Shown here one piece after another: positions 1 through 9,195 of a stretch of 64,000 nucleotides of DNA. The DNA is from Bacillota bacterium. Its GTDB lineage: Bacteria > Bacillota > Clostridia > Christensenellales > SZUA-584. Location of the stretch: the NCBI GenBank assembly GCA_023410595.1, contig JAEYPO010000030.1, positions 124,001 to 188,000 of the forward strand. The letters are read 5' to 3'. The position numbers and the translations under genes are program-made. Below the pieces are notes generated by a model. The model was not told where the DNA came from, made no database searches, and saw nothing but the letters and a program-made list of their open reading frames with translations. Position 1 is the stretch's first letter; the number at the start of each line of letters is the position of its first letter.

Positions 1-582
1 CCAATTGAGCGTCATATTGGTTCGTGCCGTTCCTGGCGATACTTCGTTGACGCGGATACCCATTGGAGCACAAAATTTTGCGAGATTCTTTGTCATACAC
101 GTCACGGCAGCTTTAGAGCTTGAATACGCGGGATTGCTCATTATTCCGCCCGTAAAGCCTGCCATCGAGCTTATGTTGACAATAGCCGCGCCGCAACTCT
201 TTTTTAAATATGGCAACAGCAGTCTGGTCAGGAAAAACGGGCCCCTTACGTTAATGCAATATGTCCTGTCCCACTCCGCTTCGGATATATCGTCAAGCTT
301 TGTACCTGAGCATATACCCGCGCAGTTCACGAGTACATCGAGTCGGTCGTGTTTGGCAACGGCTCCCGCCGCTCCACCAAAGCTTCCGGTATCCGATATG
401 TCAAAGCATACAAGTTCCAGCTTGTCCGCAAGCTCCTTCGCTTGCAAGCGAAGCGAATCAAGCCCTTTCACATTGATGTCACAGGCAATAACGCAGGCGC
501 CGTTTCTAAGGAAACTAAGCGCCGAATCCATACCGATGCCGCTGCCGGCTCCCGTTATCAATACAACCTTATTTGAAAACAT
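1..582 (-). CDS. SDR family oxidoreductase (3' end cut by window edge)
   Basis: This is a classical short-chain dehydrogenase/reductase that would oxidise or reduce a sugar, polyol or keto substrate with NAD(P). Translating the minus strand from the ATG at 582 gives 194 residues before the window ends. Seen: the Rossmann glycine motif TGAGSGIG (residues 10-17), NCAGI (86-90), catalytic Ser near 138, and the YSSSK active site with Tyr153 and Lys157, followed by a VSPG motif. About 50-60 C-terminal residues are missing for a family of about 250. The start lies only two bases after the stop of the preceding SDR, so it is the third gene of a minus-strand SDR operon. Substrate cannot be told from sequence. 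Confidence 0.85.
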   Translation of the reverse strand, partial: MFSNKVVLITGAGSGIGMDSALSFLRNGACVIACDINVKGLDSLRLQAKELADKLELVCFDISDTGSFGGAAGAVAKHDRLDVLVNCAGICSGTKLDDISEAEWDRTYCINVRGPFFLTRLLLPYLKKSCGAAIVNISSMAGFTGGIMSNPAYSSSKAAVTCMTKNLAKFCAPMGIRVNEVSPGTARTNMTLNW

Positions 583-584
583 AA

Positions 585-1370
585 TTAATACGTACCCATA
601 TAAGGCTGGCCGGTATGTGCGGTAATGCCCCCGTCGATCGGAAGATTGACGCCATTGATAAAATCAGACTTTCTAGAAGCAAAAAATACGACTGCGTTCG
701 CTACTTCCACCGCATCCGCGATATAGTGTACGGGATACGCCTGTTTGAATTTTTCTTCAGCGCCTTCTACCGAATTGAAGGTGTTTTCAACGATTTCGCT
801 GCGTGTAATACCCGGACAAACCGCGTTTACCCTGATACCCTGATCAGCATAATCGAGCGCCATGCATCTCGTCATGTTGGTTATAGCGCCCTTTGCAGTG
901 TTATATGCAACCATGTCGGTATCGCCCAGCAAGCCGGAAACAGAAGACATGTTTACGATAGTGCCGTATTGTTTTTCCAGCATCTGCGGTATTATATAAT
1001 GGCAGACTAAATATACGCCACGCACGTCGATATTCATTATGCGGTCCCAATCTTCCGGCTTCGTCTCATGTATTTTTCCCGATTGATGAACGCCCGCGTT
1101 GTTGAACAGGACTTCACAGGGACCGAACGTATCCTTCACAAAACCCGCAAGCTTTTTAACTTCTTCTTCCTTGCTCACATCACACTGGAAGAAACGCGCT
1201 TCGCCCGGCAGATTCATTCCGTTCAGTTCTTTGGCGAACTCCTCGCCTTTATCCTTCCGCCTTCCGCAGAAAACGACTTTTGCACCTTCCTCCACAAACC
1301 TTTTCGCTGTCGTTTTTCCGATACCAGATGTGCCACCTGTAATTAAACAGATCTTATCCTTTAACTCCAT
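585..1370 (-). CDS. SDR family oxidoreductase
   Basis: A complete classical SDR of 261 residues. Seen: TGGTSGIG near the N-terminus for NAD(P) binding, NNAGV, a catalytic Ser in SSVSG, the YNTAK active-site Tyr/Lys pair and VNAVCPGITRS after it. I take the ATG at 1370 rather than the GTG at 1379, because AAAGGGTGA then lies at normal ribosome-binding distance and the protein begins MELKDKICLITGG as is usual for the family. It is the middle gene of three co-directional SDRs, 25 bp after the upstream SDR and 2 bp before the downstream one. The NAD(P)-dependent reaction is certain at family level; the substrate (probably a polyol or sugar acid, from context) is inference. Confidence 0.9.
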   Translation of the reverse strand: MELKDKICLITGGTSGIGKTTAKRFVEEGAKVVFCGRRKDKGEEFAKELNGMNLPGEARFFQCDVSKEEEVKKLAGFVKDTFGPCEVLFNNAGVHQSGKIHETKPEDWDRIMNIDVRGVYLVCHYIIPQMLEKQYGTIVNMSSVSGLLGDTDMVAYNTAKGAITNMTRCMALDYADQGIRVNAVCPGITRSEIVENTFNSVEGAEEKFKQAYPVHYIADAVEVANAVVFFASRKSDFINGVNLPIDGGITAHTGQPYMGTY

Positions 1371-1395
1371 GCGTTTCACCCTTTCAATTTTAATT

Positions 1396-2172
1396 CTAGT
1401 TATCCATTGTATAGGCCGCTGAGATCAGGCCGCCGTCAACATTTAGCGTAGTAGCGGTAATGTAATCCGACATCGGCGAAGCAAGAAACAAGGCGGCATT
1501 TGCAATATCCTGCGGATCGCCAATACGCTTCATAGGTATTCGTGAGGTCACTTTTTGATATGTTTCACCTATTTTAAGCACCGATTCGGAAAGCGGAGTA
1601 AGGATATACCCCGGGCAGATCGCATTTACGTTTATATTGTCCTTCGCCCATTCGACAGCCAGCGTCTTTACCAGTTGGACCAGCCCTCCCTTTGACGCGC
1701 AGTAAGCGGCGGAAAGCGGTATACCCAAATAGGTGCCGACCGAGCCTATGGCTATAAATTTTGCGTTTCCGTTTTTCGCGGATTCTTTTAAATACTTATA
1801 TGAAAACCGCGCCATATAATAAGCAGATTTAAGGTTGGAATCCAGCACGGTGTCCCAATCTTCGAGCGGCATATCCTGCAGGGGGCTTTTTATGGTCATA
1901 CCGGCGCAGTGCGCCACAATATCAATCCCGCCCATATCTTTTGCGAAAGAATCTATACTATCCTTAAGCGATCTGCTGTCCAAAACATCAGCCGGATATG
2001 AGAACGCCTTACCGCCGGCATCTTCTATTTCCCGGCATATTCTTTCCAGCTTATATTCAGAACGGGCAGATAAAGCAACTCTACAGCCTGCCTGCGCAAA
2101 ACTCTTTGCGACCTGGCATCCGATTCCGCTGCTGGCTCCTGTAACAAAAACCTTTTTATCTGCTAGATACAT
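1396..2172 (-). CDS. SDR family oxidoreductase, first gene of the SDR operon
   Basis: A 258-residue classical SDR. Seen: TGASSGIG near residue 11, HCAGM in place of NNAG, a catalytic Ser in AIGSVG, the YCASK active site and VNAICPGYILTPL. The open frame extends 21 codons further upstream, but the ATG at 2172 gives the standard N-terminus (MYLADKKVFVTGASSGIG) and is preceded by AAAGAGAG as ribosome-binding site. Its layout resembles gluconate 5-dehydrogenase-type SDRs, which is only a family-level hint. It leads a minus-strand operon of three SDRs and is divergent from the RpiR regulator, so RpiR control is likely. Confidence 0.9.
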   Translation of the reverse strand: MYLADKKVFVTGASSGIGCQVAKSFAQAGCRVALSARSEYKLERICREIEDAGGKAFSYPADVLDSRSLKDSIDSFAKDMGGIDIVAHCAGMTIKSPLQDMPLEDWDTVLDSNLKSAYYMARFSYKYLKESAKNGNAKFIAIGSVGTYLGIPLSAAYCASKGGLVQLVKTLAVEWAKDNINVNAICPGYILTPLSESVLKIGETYQKVTSRIPMKRIGDPQDIANAALFLASPMSDYITATTLNVDGGLISAAYTMDN

Positions 2173-2306
2173 TTTTTCTCTCTTTAATAATGATATTAAA
2201 TAATATTTTCTAATCGATGGGCATACAGCATTCAAGCCAAGCCCATTATACCTCTATAAAGTGCTTTGTCAATAAAATTTTTTTATTTTTTATTTAATAA
2301 TATGAT

Positions 2307-2335
2307 TTTATAGTGCAATAATACGATATACTCAA
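2307..2335 (-). promoter_or_regulatory. Predicted sigma-A promoter for the SDR operon
   Basis: On the minus strand a TTGAGT box (2330-2335) lies 17 bp from a TATAAA box (2307-2312), pointing at the SDR gene that starts at 2172. The whole gap 2173-2443 is very AT-rich, so chance matches are possible. Confidence 0.5.
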
Positions 2336-2363
2336 AAAAACTTTTTTATTTTTATCAAATCAC

Positions 2364-2391
2364 TTGTTTTTTTTAAAGTATTTAGTATAAT
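2364..2391 (+). promoter_or_regulatory. Predicted sigma-A promoter for the RpiR regulator
   Basis: TTGTTT (2364-2369) and TATAAT (2386-2391) are separated by 16 bp, 52 bp upstream of the RpiR start codon. AT-rich context lowers confidence. Together with the promoter on the other strand it makes the gap a divergent control region where the SIS-domain regulator could act on both sides. Confidence 0.5.
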
Positions 2392-2443
2392 TTCTATGTA
2401 TTAATTTTACCGATATATTTCTAGTATAATTTGGAGTAACAAG

Positions 2444-3325
2444 ATGAATAATAATGAACTGTATAAAAACAGCACGATATTACAAAAGATAAATCTCTTA
2501 TATCCTAATCTTCCGCGCGTTCAGCAGCAGATTGCTGATTTTATACTTAATAATCCGGCAAAAGTTGTTAAAAGCTCGATCATTGAACTATCGGAACTAA
2601 CAGATGCAAAAAGCGAAGCTTCGATCGTTAAGTTTTACAGAACGCTTGGTTTTCCGGGCTTTAAGGATTTTAAAATACAGCTGGCGCAGGAATTGGCCAG
2701 TAATATGTTCTACCATTCATATGAAGATATAAAGTTCGACGATTCTGCTGCCGTAGTAAAAATGAAGGTATTCCAGGGAGCTATTGCAACATTGAACTCA
2801 AACGCCCAGTATGAAGATACCGATGCATATATCAAAGCCTGCGAGCTGCTTAACAACGCAAAACGAATTATACTATTAGGATATGCCACTTCGGCGGCCT
2901 TGTGTTATTATGCGTCCTTCAGATTTACCGAGCTTGGTTTCAACTGCCATTTTTCGCCGGATTCACATATTAATGCGGCAGTACTTGTGCGCCCGAATCC
3001 TGACGATCTTGTTTTTTGCATATCCCATTCCGGCGAAACGAGCGACCTGATAAAACCGCTTAAAAACCTTGCACATCAAACTCTTCCTATGATACTTATC
3101 ACAGGTTCTCAGGAATCTACGCTCTCACAACTTGCAGATGTAGTATTGTACACAAAATCCGATGAAACTCTGTTCATGACGGACGCAATGAATTCGCGTA
3201 TTGCGCAGCTTTGCACGATTGACGCCCTTTTTTCCATGATTAGCATACAGAAAGGACAAGACGCCACGTCAAGGCTTATTGCCACAAGACGGATATTTTT
3301 CGATTACAAATTCGACAACAAATAA
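2444..3325 (+). CDS. MurR/RpiR family transcriptional regulator
   Basis: A 293-residue regulator with an N-terminal RpiR-type helix-turn-helix (about residues 10-85, with SEASIVKFYRTLGFPGFKDFK typical of the recognition helix and its flank) and a C-terminal SIS domain (about 120-265, with GYATSAALCYYASFRF and CISHSGETSDLI). SIS domains bind phosphorylated sugars, so this protein should sense a sugar-phosphate. GGAG lies 9 bases upstream of the ATG. It sits between three divergent SDR genes and one co-directional SDR gene 12 bp downstream, so it probably controls the whole cluster. Whether it represses or activates cannot be read from the sequence. Confidence 0.92.
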   Translation: MNNNELYKNSTILQKINLLYPNLPRVQQQIADFILNNPAKVVKSSIIELSELTDAKSEASIVKFYRTLGFPGFKDFKIQLAQELASNMFYHSYEDIKFDDSAAVVKMKVFQGAIATLNSNAQYEDTDAYIKACELLNNAKRIILLGYATSAALCYYASFRFTELGFNCHFSPDSHINAAVLVRPNPDDLVFCISHSGETSDLIKPLKNLAHQTLPMILITGSQESTLSQLADVVLYTKSDETLFMTDAMNSRIAQLCTIDALFSMISIQKGQDATSRLIATRRIFFDYKFDNK

Positions 3326-3337
3326 TGAGGTGTTAAT

Positions 3338-4114
3338 GTGGTAAACGCAAAAGAACTTTTTTCTCTTAAAAACCATACAGCTATTGTAACGGGCGGTACC
3401 AGCGGAATAGGTCGCAGTGTAGCCGACTATCTTGCGTCCGCAGGCGCTGATATCGCCGTAATCAGCAGACATGAAGACAAATCGAAAAAAGTTGCAGCTG
3501 AGATAGCGCAGGAATATGGCGTAAAAACCTTCGGACTGGAATGTAACGTGACAGATGAGGACGCTGTTGAAAAAGCGGTGTCAGCCGTAGCCGAGAGTAC
3601 AGGCACAGCCGACATTCTGTTCAACAATGCAGGGATCAATATAAACGGTTCTGCAATAGAGCTAAGATATGAGGACTGGAAGCATGTGCTCGACATCAAT
3701 GTTAACGGCGTTTTTCTTATGGCGCGCGCTTTCGCGAAAAGACTTATCAAGGAAGGCAGGCCAGGGTCAGTTATTAATATGGCGTCAATATCCGCTTCAA
3801 TCGTGAATTTGCCTCAGAGCCAAACTGCATATAACACTTCAAAAGCTGCCGTATTGCATATGACAAAGACTCTGGCAATAGAATGGGTAAAATACGGCAT
3901 ACGTGTTAACGCCGTAAGTCCCGGGTATGTGTGGACGGAAATGAATCAGATCGTACCTGAAGATATCCGGAATTTTTGGATAAACGCCACTCCCTTCAAA
4001 CGTTTTGCCAAGCCCGACGAAATCGCCGGCGCTGTTATATATTTCGCAAGCGAAGCGTCAAGCTATACTTCAGGCAGCGAACTGCTTATAGACGGCTGCT
4101 TCACCTGCCTGTAA
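3338..4114 (+). CDS. SDR family oxidoreductase
   Basis: A 258-residue classical SDR starting at a GTG with GAGGTG just upstream. Seen: TGGTSGIG near residue 19, NNAGI, a catalytic Ser in MASISAS, the YNTSK active site and VNAVSPGYVWTEM. It follows the RpiR gene by 12 bp, so both are probably one transcript. It is the fourth SDR in 4.1 kb; having four such enzymes with one sugar-phosphate-sensing regulator suggests successive oxidation/reduction or epimerisation of a polyol or sugar acid. No kinase, aldolase or transporter gene lies between them in this window; the left side is cut off. Confidence 0.9.
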   Translation: MVNAKELFSLKNHTAIVTGGTSGIGRSVADYLASAGADIAVISRHEDKSKKVAAEIAQEYGVKTFGLECNVTDEDAVEKAVSAVAESTGTADILFNNAGININGSAIELRYEDWKHVLDINVNGVFLMARAFAKRLIKEGRPGSVINMASISASIVNLPQSQTAYNTSKAAVLHMTKTLAIEWVKYGIRVNAVSPGYVWTEMNQIVPEDIRNFWINATPFKRFAKPDEIAGAVIYFASEASSYTSGSELLIDGCFTCL

Positions 4115-4153
4115 GAGAGGAGTGGCCTCATACTCATGCAAGTGTGCATATGC

Positions 4154-4455
4154 CTATGAAGACATTAGTGTCCAAGTCCATGGGCGAGAATGAAAGCTTT
4201 TTTCTATATCACATATGAGTTTGTTCAATAAAATCACTTCAAAGTCCCCATCTAAATACCATAGGCCGTTGACCTCCTTTGGAAATGGCAAAAAAGGTGG
4301 CGTCTTTGTTTTATAGGACAGATCATTCAGAACAGTAAATAGTGTAGGTTTCGTTAACCGCCTTATCAAGTTTAAAGGGGGCGTGTGCGTTGCTGGCATG
4401 CAAAAGAAAATAGCGCCAGTAGTACAACAATCAATAATATTGATATTTTTTTCAT
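4154..4455 (-). pseudogene. Degraded lipoprotein gene remnant
   Basis: A convincing lipoprotein signal peptide starts at the ATG at 4455: MKK, a run of about 15 hydrophobic residues and the lipobox FSFAC with Cys at residue 20. The frame stops eight codons later (4372). Other frames then carry short stretches that look coding but with stops, including NGLWYLDGDFEV near 4264-4230. That resembles NSLWYLGSDFDV in the broken secreted protein at 11797-12509, at about the same distance (some 60 codons) from the start Met. I read this as a decayed paralogue. No intact product can be made. Confidence 0.4.
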
Positions 4456-4757
4456 AATATGATTCTCTATATATTTGAGGCGATGTTTCCATCGCTTGGA
4501 ATTAAGATCTGTTTGTAGCATACGATACTGTAACGCAAGTAAAGATAACGTAAGCCTTATGAACCAGCTTCTGGTACTACACATTCATAATTATTGTCTA
4601 TCATAGGTGTAGTAAAACAAAAAATGCTGTCCAGCCACTCTGGTTTATAAGGTGTTTATTTCTTGGTACCATCTTCTTTTCTTGATTGTTTATAGCTATA
4701 CAGGTTAATATCAGTAACGAATCCAGCACTCTCTAAGATTCAAATTTATCCAGTAAT
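4456..4757. other. Intergenic stretch without recognised feature
   Basis: About 300 bases between the lipoprotein remnant and the LuxR-type gene. I see no convincing ORF, RNA, repeat or terminator with a T-tract here; it reads as decayed sequence. Confidence 0.4.
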
Positions 4758-6758
4758 CTATTCTGAGAATAATCTTAATTCCCGAACCAGTTTAATACAC
4801 TGTACGCGGTTTTTTACGCCCAGCTTGGCATAGATGTTGCCGGTATGAGTTTTGACCGTTCGGAGACGTATCCCCATCTTTTCGCAGATTTTTTCATTTG
4901 TATCGGCGTTTATTATCAGCTCAAGCACTTTTTTCTCCTGTGCCGTGAACTTCTCCATTATTTCTTCAGCTATATCTGGGGATACCTCGTTATGAGCCTC
5001 GGCAGTCTGCAGCAGGTTGTGGCGTATTTGTTCCAGCAACTCTGCGGCAAAGGTCTTTCTTTGCTTCAAGAGATGATCCTCAGACTGCTTTCCTCTGGAT
5101 TTGATATATGCCTTTAGCATTTGGGCCATAGGGGCCAGCTCGTCAAGATAGCTTCTGATATACCCCTCAGCCAGTCCGATTTCAAGAGATTCGTCAAGAC
5201 ATTTTAACGCAAGACGTATATGGTTTTCCCCGAAAGAAAGCGATGCCAGAATATTCAGCACTTCCACCCGGCTATGAAGCCGATTCGTTTCTTCGGTAAA
5301 TGCAAGCAGCCTTTGCAAAAGAAGCTGGGCGTCCTGCGTTCGCTTAATCGCAATCAGGGCTCTTGAAAAGACGATCAATTCAAACTCTTTTGCTTTGCTG
5401 ATCTCGGAGAAAATATCCAGCCTTTCTTTGGCAAGCCATTTTCGTGCGTTATCAATATCCCCGACATCGAGATTCAGCCTGCAGCGGAAGGCGTCAAGCA
5501 AATAGAGCCAATGAGACCTGCCTATGGTTTTCAGTTGTTTTTCACACTCATCCAGAATAGAAAAAGCGCTTAATATGTCTCCGCTTGCTCTTTTGATACG
5601 AGCAATATCCACCATGGCGGGGACAAGAGCGCCAGGACAGCCCGTTTCTCTGGCTTCATCCAAAGCTTTCAGAAGATAAGGAAGGGATTCTTCGGGTCGG
5701 TTGATCTCATACAGATATTCCCCGACTGCCAGTGGCGAATATCCGGGGTTTTTCGAAATGATCCCGTGATAGCTTTCCACCATTTTACCGTAAAGCTCGG
5801 GGTCGTGCCGGAACAAACGGATGACCTTGCTTATAGGGCAGCGGTAAAAGTAAACGTCGGTCGTGTTTAAATCATAATATTCCGATATCCTATAATTTCT
5901 GCCGCTGTCCGTTTTCGCTGCAGAAAATATAAGCCAGACAAATTCGTTATTGCCTTCTCTCAAGAGCAGATAGGCTTCAACCATCATGCAGACTCTTTCG
6001 CTGTATCCGCTCCACTCCCGATTTGGGGCATACGGATAGCCGTCCTTTAACTCCTTCATCCTTGAGATCCATTGCCTTGACAGTACATATTCATCCATGC
6101 TCGCGTGATATACTGCGTAAATCACTGCAATCTTAAAACTGCCGTTGCGATACTTGTCCGGCAGGCGCTGCGCCCATGGCAGCAATCGGCCGAATTCAAA
6201 TCTGCGGAGCACATAGTCGACCTCGTGTTCAATCAAATCAAAGGCTTGTTCATAGTCGTTCCCAGTCAAAAAATAGTCGATAGCTTCGGGCAGCTGCCCC
6301 TGTTGCAAATACCACTGCCCGGCCCTTATGTGCAGCGCAAATACTTCTTCAGGCGCTGTTTCTGAAAGAAGCTTTTGAAGAAAGCTCCTAAAGAGGTGAT
6401 GATATCTATATTCGCGTTTTTGCTCATCCAGAGGAGTTAGGAACCCGCTTCCTTCACTGATTTCGTTAAGCATTTTTGCGCCGTTGCTTTCGCCTGTAAC
6501 AGCGTTGCACAACGCTTCAGAAAGCGTATCGAGTACCGAAGTTTTCAGGGCAAACATACGCCTTTCATTGGTCCATGCGCCGATCACCTCGTCCTTAAGG
6601 TACTTCTCGATATCATGGCCGGACCGTGAAAGTGCGGCAACGGCGCTGCCGCTTCCATCGTCCTTCTCCATAGACATGGCGACGGCAACCAACGCTGCCG
6701 CCCAACCTTCAGTACTTACGGGCGGAACCGGTTTTACATTTGACGGCTCGGAAATCAT
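4758..6758 (-). CDS. MalT-type LuxR family regulator, N-terminally truncated
   Basis: The 666-residue frame is the C-terminal part of a MalT-like (ATP-dependent LuxR) activator. Seen: TEGWAAALVAVAMS at residues 16-29, matching the segment that follows the nucleotide-binding domain, then YRYHHLFRSFLQ, a long stretch of tetratricopeptide-like helices (about 140-560) and a LuxR helix-turn-helix at the C-terminus (about 600-655, with TVKTHTGNIYAKLGVKNR). Full-length relatives have about 850-900 residues; the P-loop ATPase domain (roughly the first 240) is absent. The first 15 residues of the frame are antisense to the adjoining adhesin gene and are not part of the family, so homology begins near 6715. 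Without ATPase domain or own promoter it is probably non-functional. Confidence 0.8.
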   Translation of the reverse strand: MISEPSNVKPVPPVSTEGWAAALVAVAMSMEKDDGSGSAVAALSRSGHDIEKYLKDEVIGAWTNERRMFALKTSVLDTLSEALCNAVTGESNGAKMLNEISEGSGFLTPLDEQKREYRYHHLFRSFLQKLLSETAPEEVFALHIRAGQWYLQQGQLPEAIDYFLTGNDYEQAFDLIEHEVDYVLRRFEFGRLLPWAQRLPDKYRNGSFKIAVIYAVYHASMDEYVLSRQWISRMKELKDGYPYAPNREWSGYSERVCMMVEAYLLLREGNNEFVWLIFSAAKTDSGRNYRISEYYDLNTTDVYFYRCPISKVIRLFRHDPELYGKMVESYHGIISKNPGYSPLAVGEYLYEINRPEESLPYLLKALDEARETGCPGALVPAMVDIARIKRASGDILSAFSILDECEKQLKTIGRSHWLYLLDAFRCRLNLDVGDIDNARKWLAKERLDIFSEISKAKEFELIVFSRALIAIKRTQDAQLLLQRLLAFTEETNRLHSRVEVLNILASLSFGENHIRLALKCLDESLEIGLAEGYIRSYLDELAPMAQMLKAYIKSRGKQSEDHLLKQRKTFAAELLEQIRHNLLQTAEAHNEVSPDIAEEIMEKFTAQEKKVLELIINADTNEKICEKMGIRLRTVKTHTGNIYAKLGVKNRVQCIKLVRELRLFSE

Positions 6759-8811
6759 TATAACAGCAAGCGGCGATTATACAATAGTCGGCAGGAAAAA
6801 CCTCAATTATTCCACTGCGACGGTCCACTCAGGCCTGACTGTCAACATCGCTCTGTTCGAAACCTATATGTACCGTGACAACGGCTTTGCGCCGCTTGAC
6901 ATACAAGGAGCCACGGCTGTAATAACGCTTTACGGCGATACGCTGTTGTCCTGCAACGACAGACCCGCCATATGGCTGAGCCCAAGCTCAGTGCTGACTA
7001 TCCAGGGAAGCGGCAGACTGACGGCTACAAGCAGCCTTGAAACCGGTATCGGGAGCGCGACGAATCAGGATAACGGCAGCATCACGATCAAGGGCGGAAC
7101 TATAATCGCGACAGGCGGTTACGGCGCCGCGGGCATAGGCGGCGGCAACGACGGCGTGGGCGGAACAATAATAATCGAGGGCGGCGATGTCACTGCCACG
7201 GGCGGCTCATATGCATCGGCAGGCGGCGCGGGGCTGGGCGGCGGAGTCTACTCCAGCGGCGGCAGTATCGCCATTACCGGTGGTACGGTGGAGGCGAACG
7301 GCGGCTATAAATCGGCAGGTATCGGCGGCGGCGGCACAACAAATACGGTAGTAGGCGACGGCGGCACTATCAACATATCCGGAGGTACCGTTATCGCTAC
7401 AGGCGGAGCAAACGGCGCAGGGTTGGGCGGCGGTCAGGCCGGCAACGGCGGTACGATCAACATTTCCGGAGGCACCGTGACCGCATTGGGAGGGTTAAGC
7501 GGTGCGGGGCTGGGCGGCGGTATCAGCGGCGGCGGAGGCATTATCAACTTATCGGGCGGAACCGTATACGCAGCAAGCGGCACCGGCAGCGGACATGATA
7601 TCGGCTACGGCAGTGGCGGTTCGGGAGGAACGTTGAATTTGTCGGGAAATGCTGCCGCGTTTCTTTCCAAAGACCGCAGCCTTACGCCTGCGACGACGAC
7701 GCATACACACCTTACGTTTACCGACGACATAGAAGAATCATACGGAATTTCCATACCATCCACTTGGACGCCGACGTTTGGGGCGTTCTTGCGCCTTCAT
7801 ATGCTTAGCTACAATGCCAACGGCGGCAGCGGTTCTGTTCCCGCGTCTGTGACAAAATTATATCCCGGAACAACGAGTGTAATGAGCGGCAGCGGGCTTA
7901 CGCGCGACCATTACACGTTCTCGGGCTGGAACACGGCGGCAAACGGCAGCGGCACAGGTTATAACGCTGGCGATACATTCATATTCAATGCCACGACGAC
8001 ACTGTACGCAAAATGGACGCCGGCGTCTTATACTATCACTTACAATCTGGATGGCGGTACGCTCGGCACGCCGAATCCGCCGAGTTATACGGTAGAGAGC
8101 GGGACGTTTACGCTCAACAATCCAGAAAAGAGCGGCTGCACCTTTATGGGATGGACGCAAGCGGGTGCGGAAGGAACGTCCATGAACGTCACCATACCCA
8201 AGGGTTCCTCCGGCAACAGGGTTTACACTGCGACATGGCAGGCAATCACCAATTATGATTATGTTGTCTCGTTTGATTCAGACGGAGGAAGCACGGTAGC
8301 CGATCAGTATATATTGGCAGGAGGAAAGGTGACAAAGCCCGCTGATCCGGTGAAAGACGGCTATATGTTCCTCGGCTGGTATAAGGAAACTGCCTTGACG
8401 AATCCATGGATTTTCGATACCGATACGGTAACCGCCGGCATTACGCTGCATGCAAAATGGACGAAGCTGATTCTAACATCTTCATCTGCAAGCGCCACGA
8501 TATACAAAGGCGGGCGTATTACGCTGACGCCTAATATCGATGGTGGCACATGGAACTGGGATAAAGACTTCTTCTCCGCCACGCTGGGCAGCCCTGTCAC
8601 CTTCACTGCGAAGAAAGCGGGCACATCTGTGATAACGTACACGTTTAGCGGCATTTCCAGCAGCGTTACCGTGACTATACGGGATACAATTCTGCCGAGT
8701 ACAGGGCAGGATTTTACTTTGGTGTATGCGCTTATATTGACCGCCGCATTACTCGCAGCCTGTGCATGGGTTTTATTGCGGCGGATACGCACAGACAGAA
8801 GAAGGCGCTGA
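6716..8811 (+). CDS. LPXTG-anchored beta-helix / InlB B-repeat surface protein, 5'-truncated
   Basis: A cell-wall surface protein lacking its signal peptide. From GGTGFTFDGS (about 6718) the frame carries glycine-rich beta-helix repeats of the form ISGGTVTATGG-x-GAGLGGG (about 7080-7620). Three Listeria/InlB B-type repeats follow (YNANGG...LYAKW, YNLDGG...YTATW, FDSDGG...LHAKW; about 7800-8460) and then an Ig-like stretch. The C-terminus is a sortase signal: LPSTG, about 20 hydrophobic residues and an RRIRTDRRRR tail. The frame is open upstream to 6484, but that part is antisense to the LuxR-type gene and has no signal peptide. A paralogue at 16121-21175 shows how such a protein normally begins. 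Without promoter and secretion signal it is probably not displayed. No sortase gene is in the window. Confidence 0.75.
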
Positions 8812-9195
8812 CAAGCAAGCCTCGTTTGCTGTGGGGTTATATTATGTGAGCCATATATTCGTTATTTCTCCAAAGGTCGTTTTATCCTCGGGAACGTATA
8901 TGCCTTGATGGAGCTGCTGTGTGATCCCCGCTGCTTTTATCTCAGCTCCTATTCTATGAACTGAATAGCCGATAATACGAAAACAGCAGTAAAACAAATA
9001 AGCAGACGTAGCGGTAAGCGCTTTGCCCCGGCTTCTTGCTCGAGAAAGAGACATGGCTCTTGATGAGATGTTAGGGAAAACGAAAGAGGCATCTTTTTCT
9101 TTTAATAAGCACTTTTCATCCTCAGCGCAAATAGAAGCAGACGGGGCGGCAGACCGCCTCCGCCTGTTCCGTCATTTGCTCTTAAATGTCTATGC
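8812..9195. other. Intergenic stretch, no recognised feature
   Basis: About 380 bases between two convergent genes (adhesin and secreted repeat protein). I see no credible ORF, RNA gene or strong terminator; a short GGCGG/CCGCC inverted repeat near 9145 lacks a T-tract. Confidence 0.4.

Noticed and set aside
5..625. Plus-strand frame of 206 codons at the left edge
   Set aside because: The minus strand carries a full set of SDR motifs over the same bases; the plus frame is a shadow.
6484..6715. Upstream extension of the LPXTG adhesin frame
   Set aside because: It is antisense to the LuxR-type gene, carries no signal peptide and has no similarity to the paralogue; only the part from about 6716 is taken as coding.
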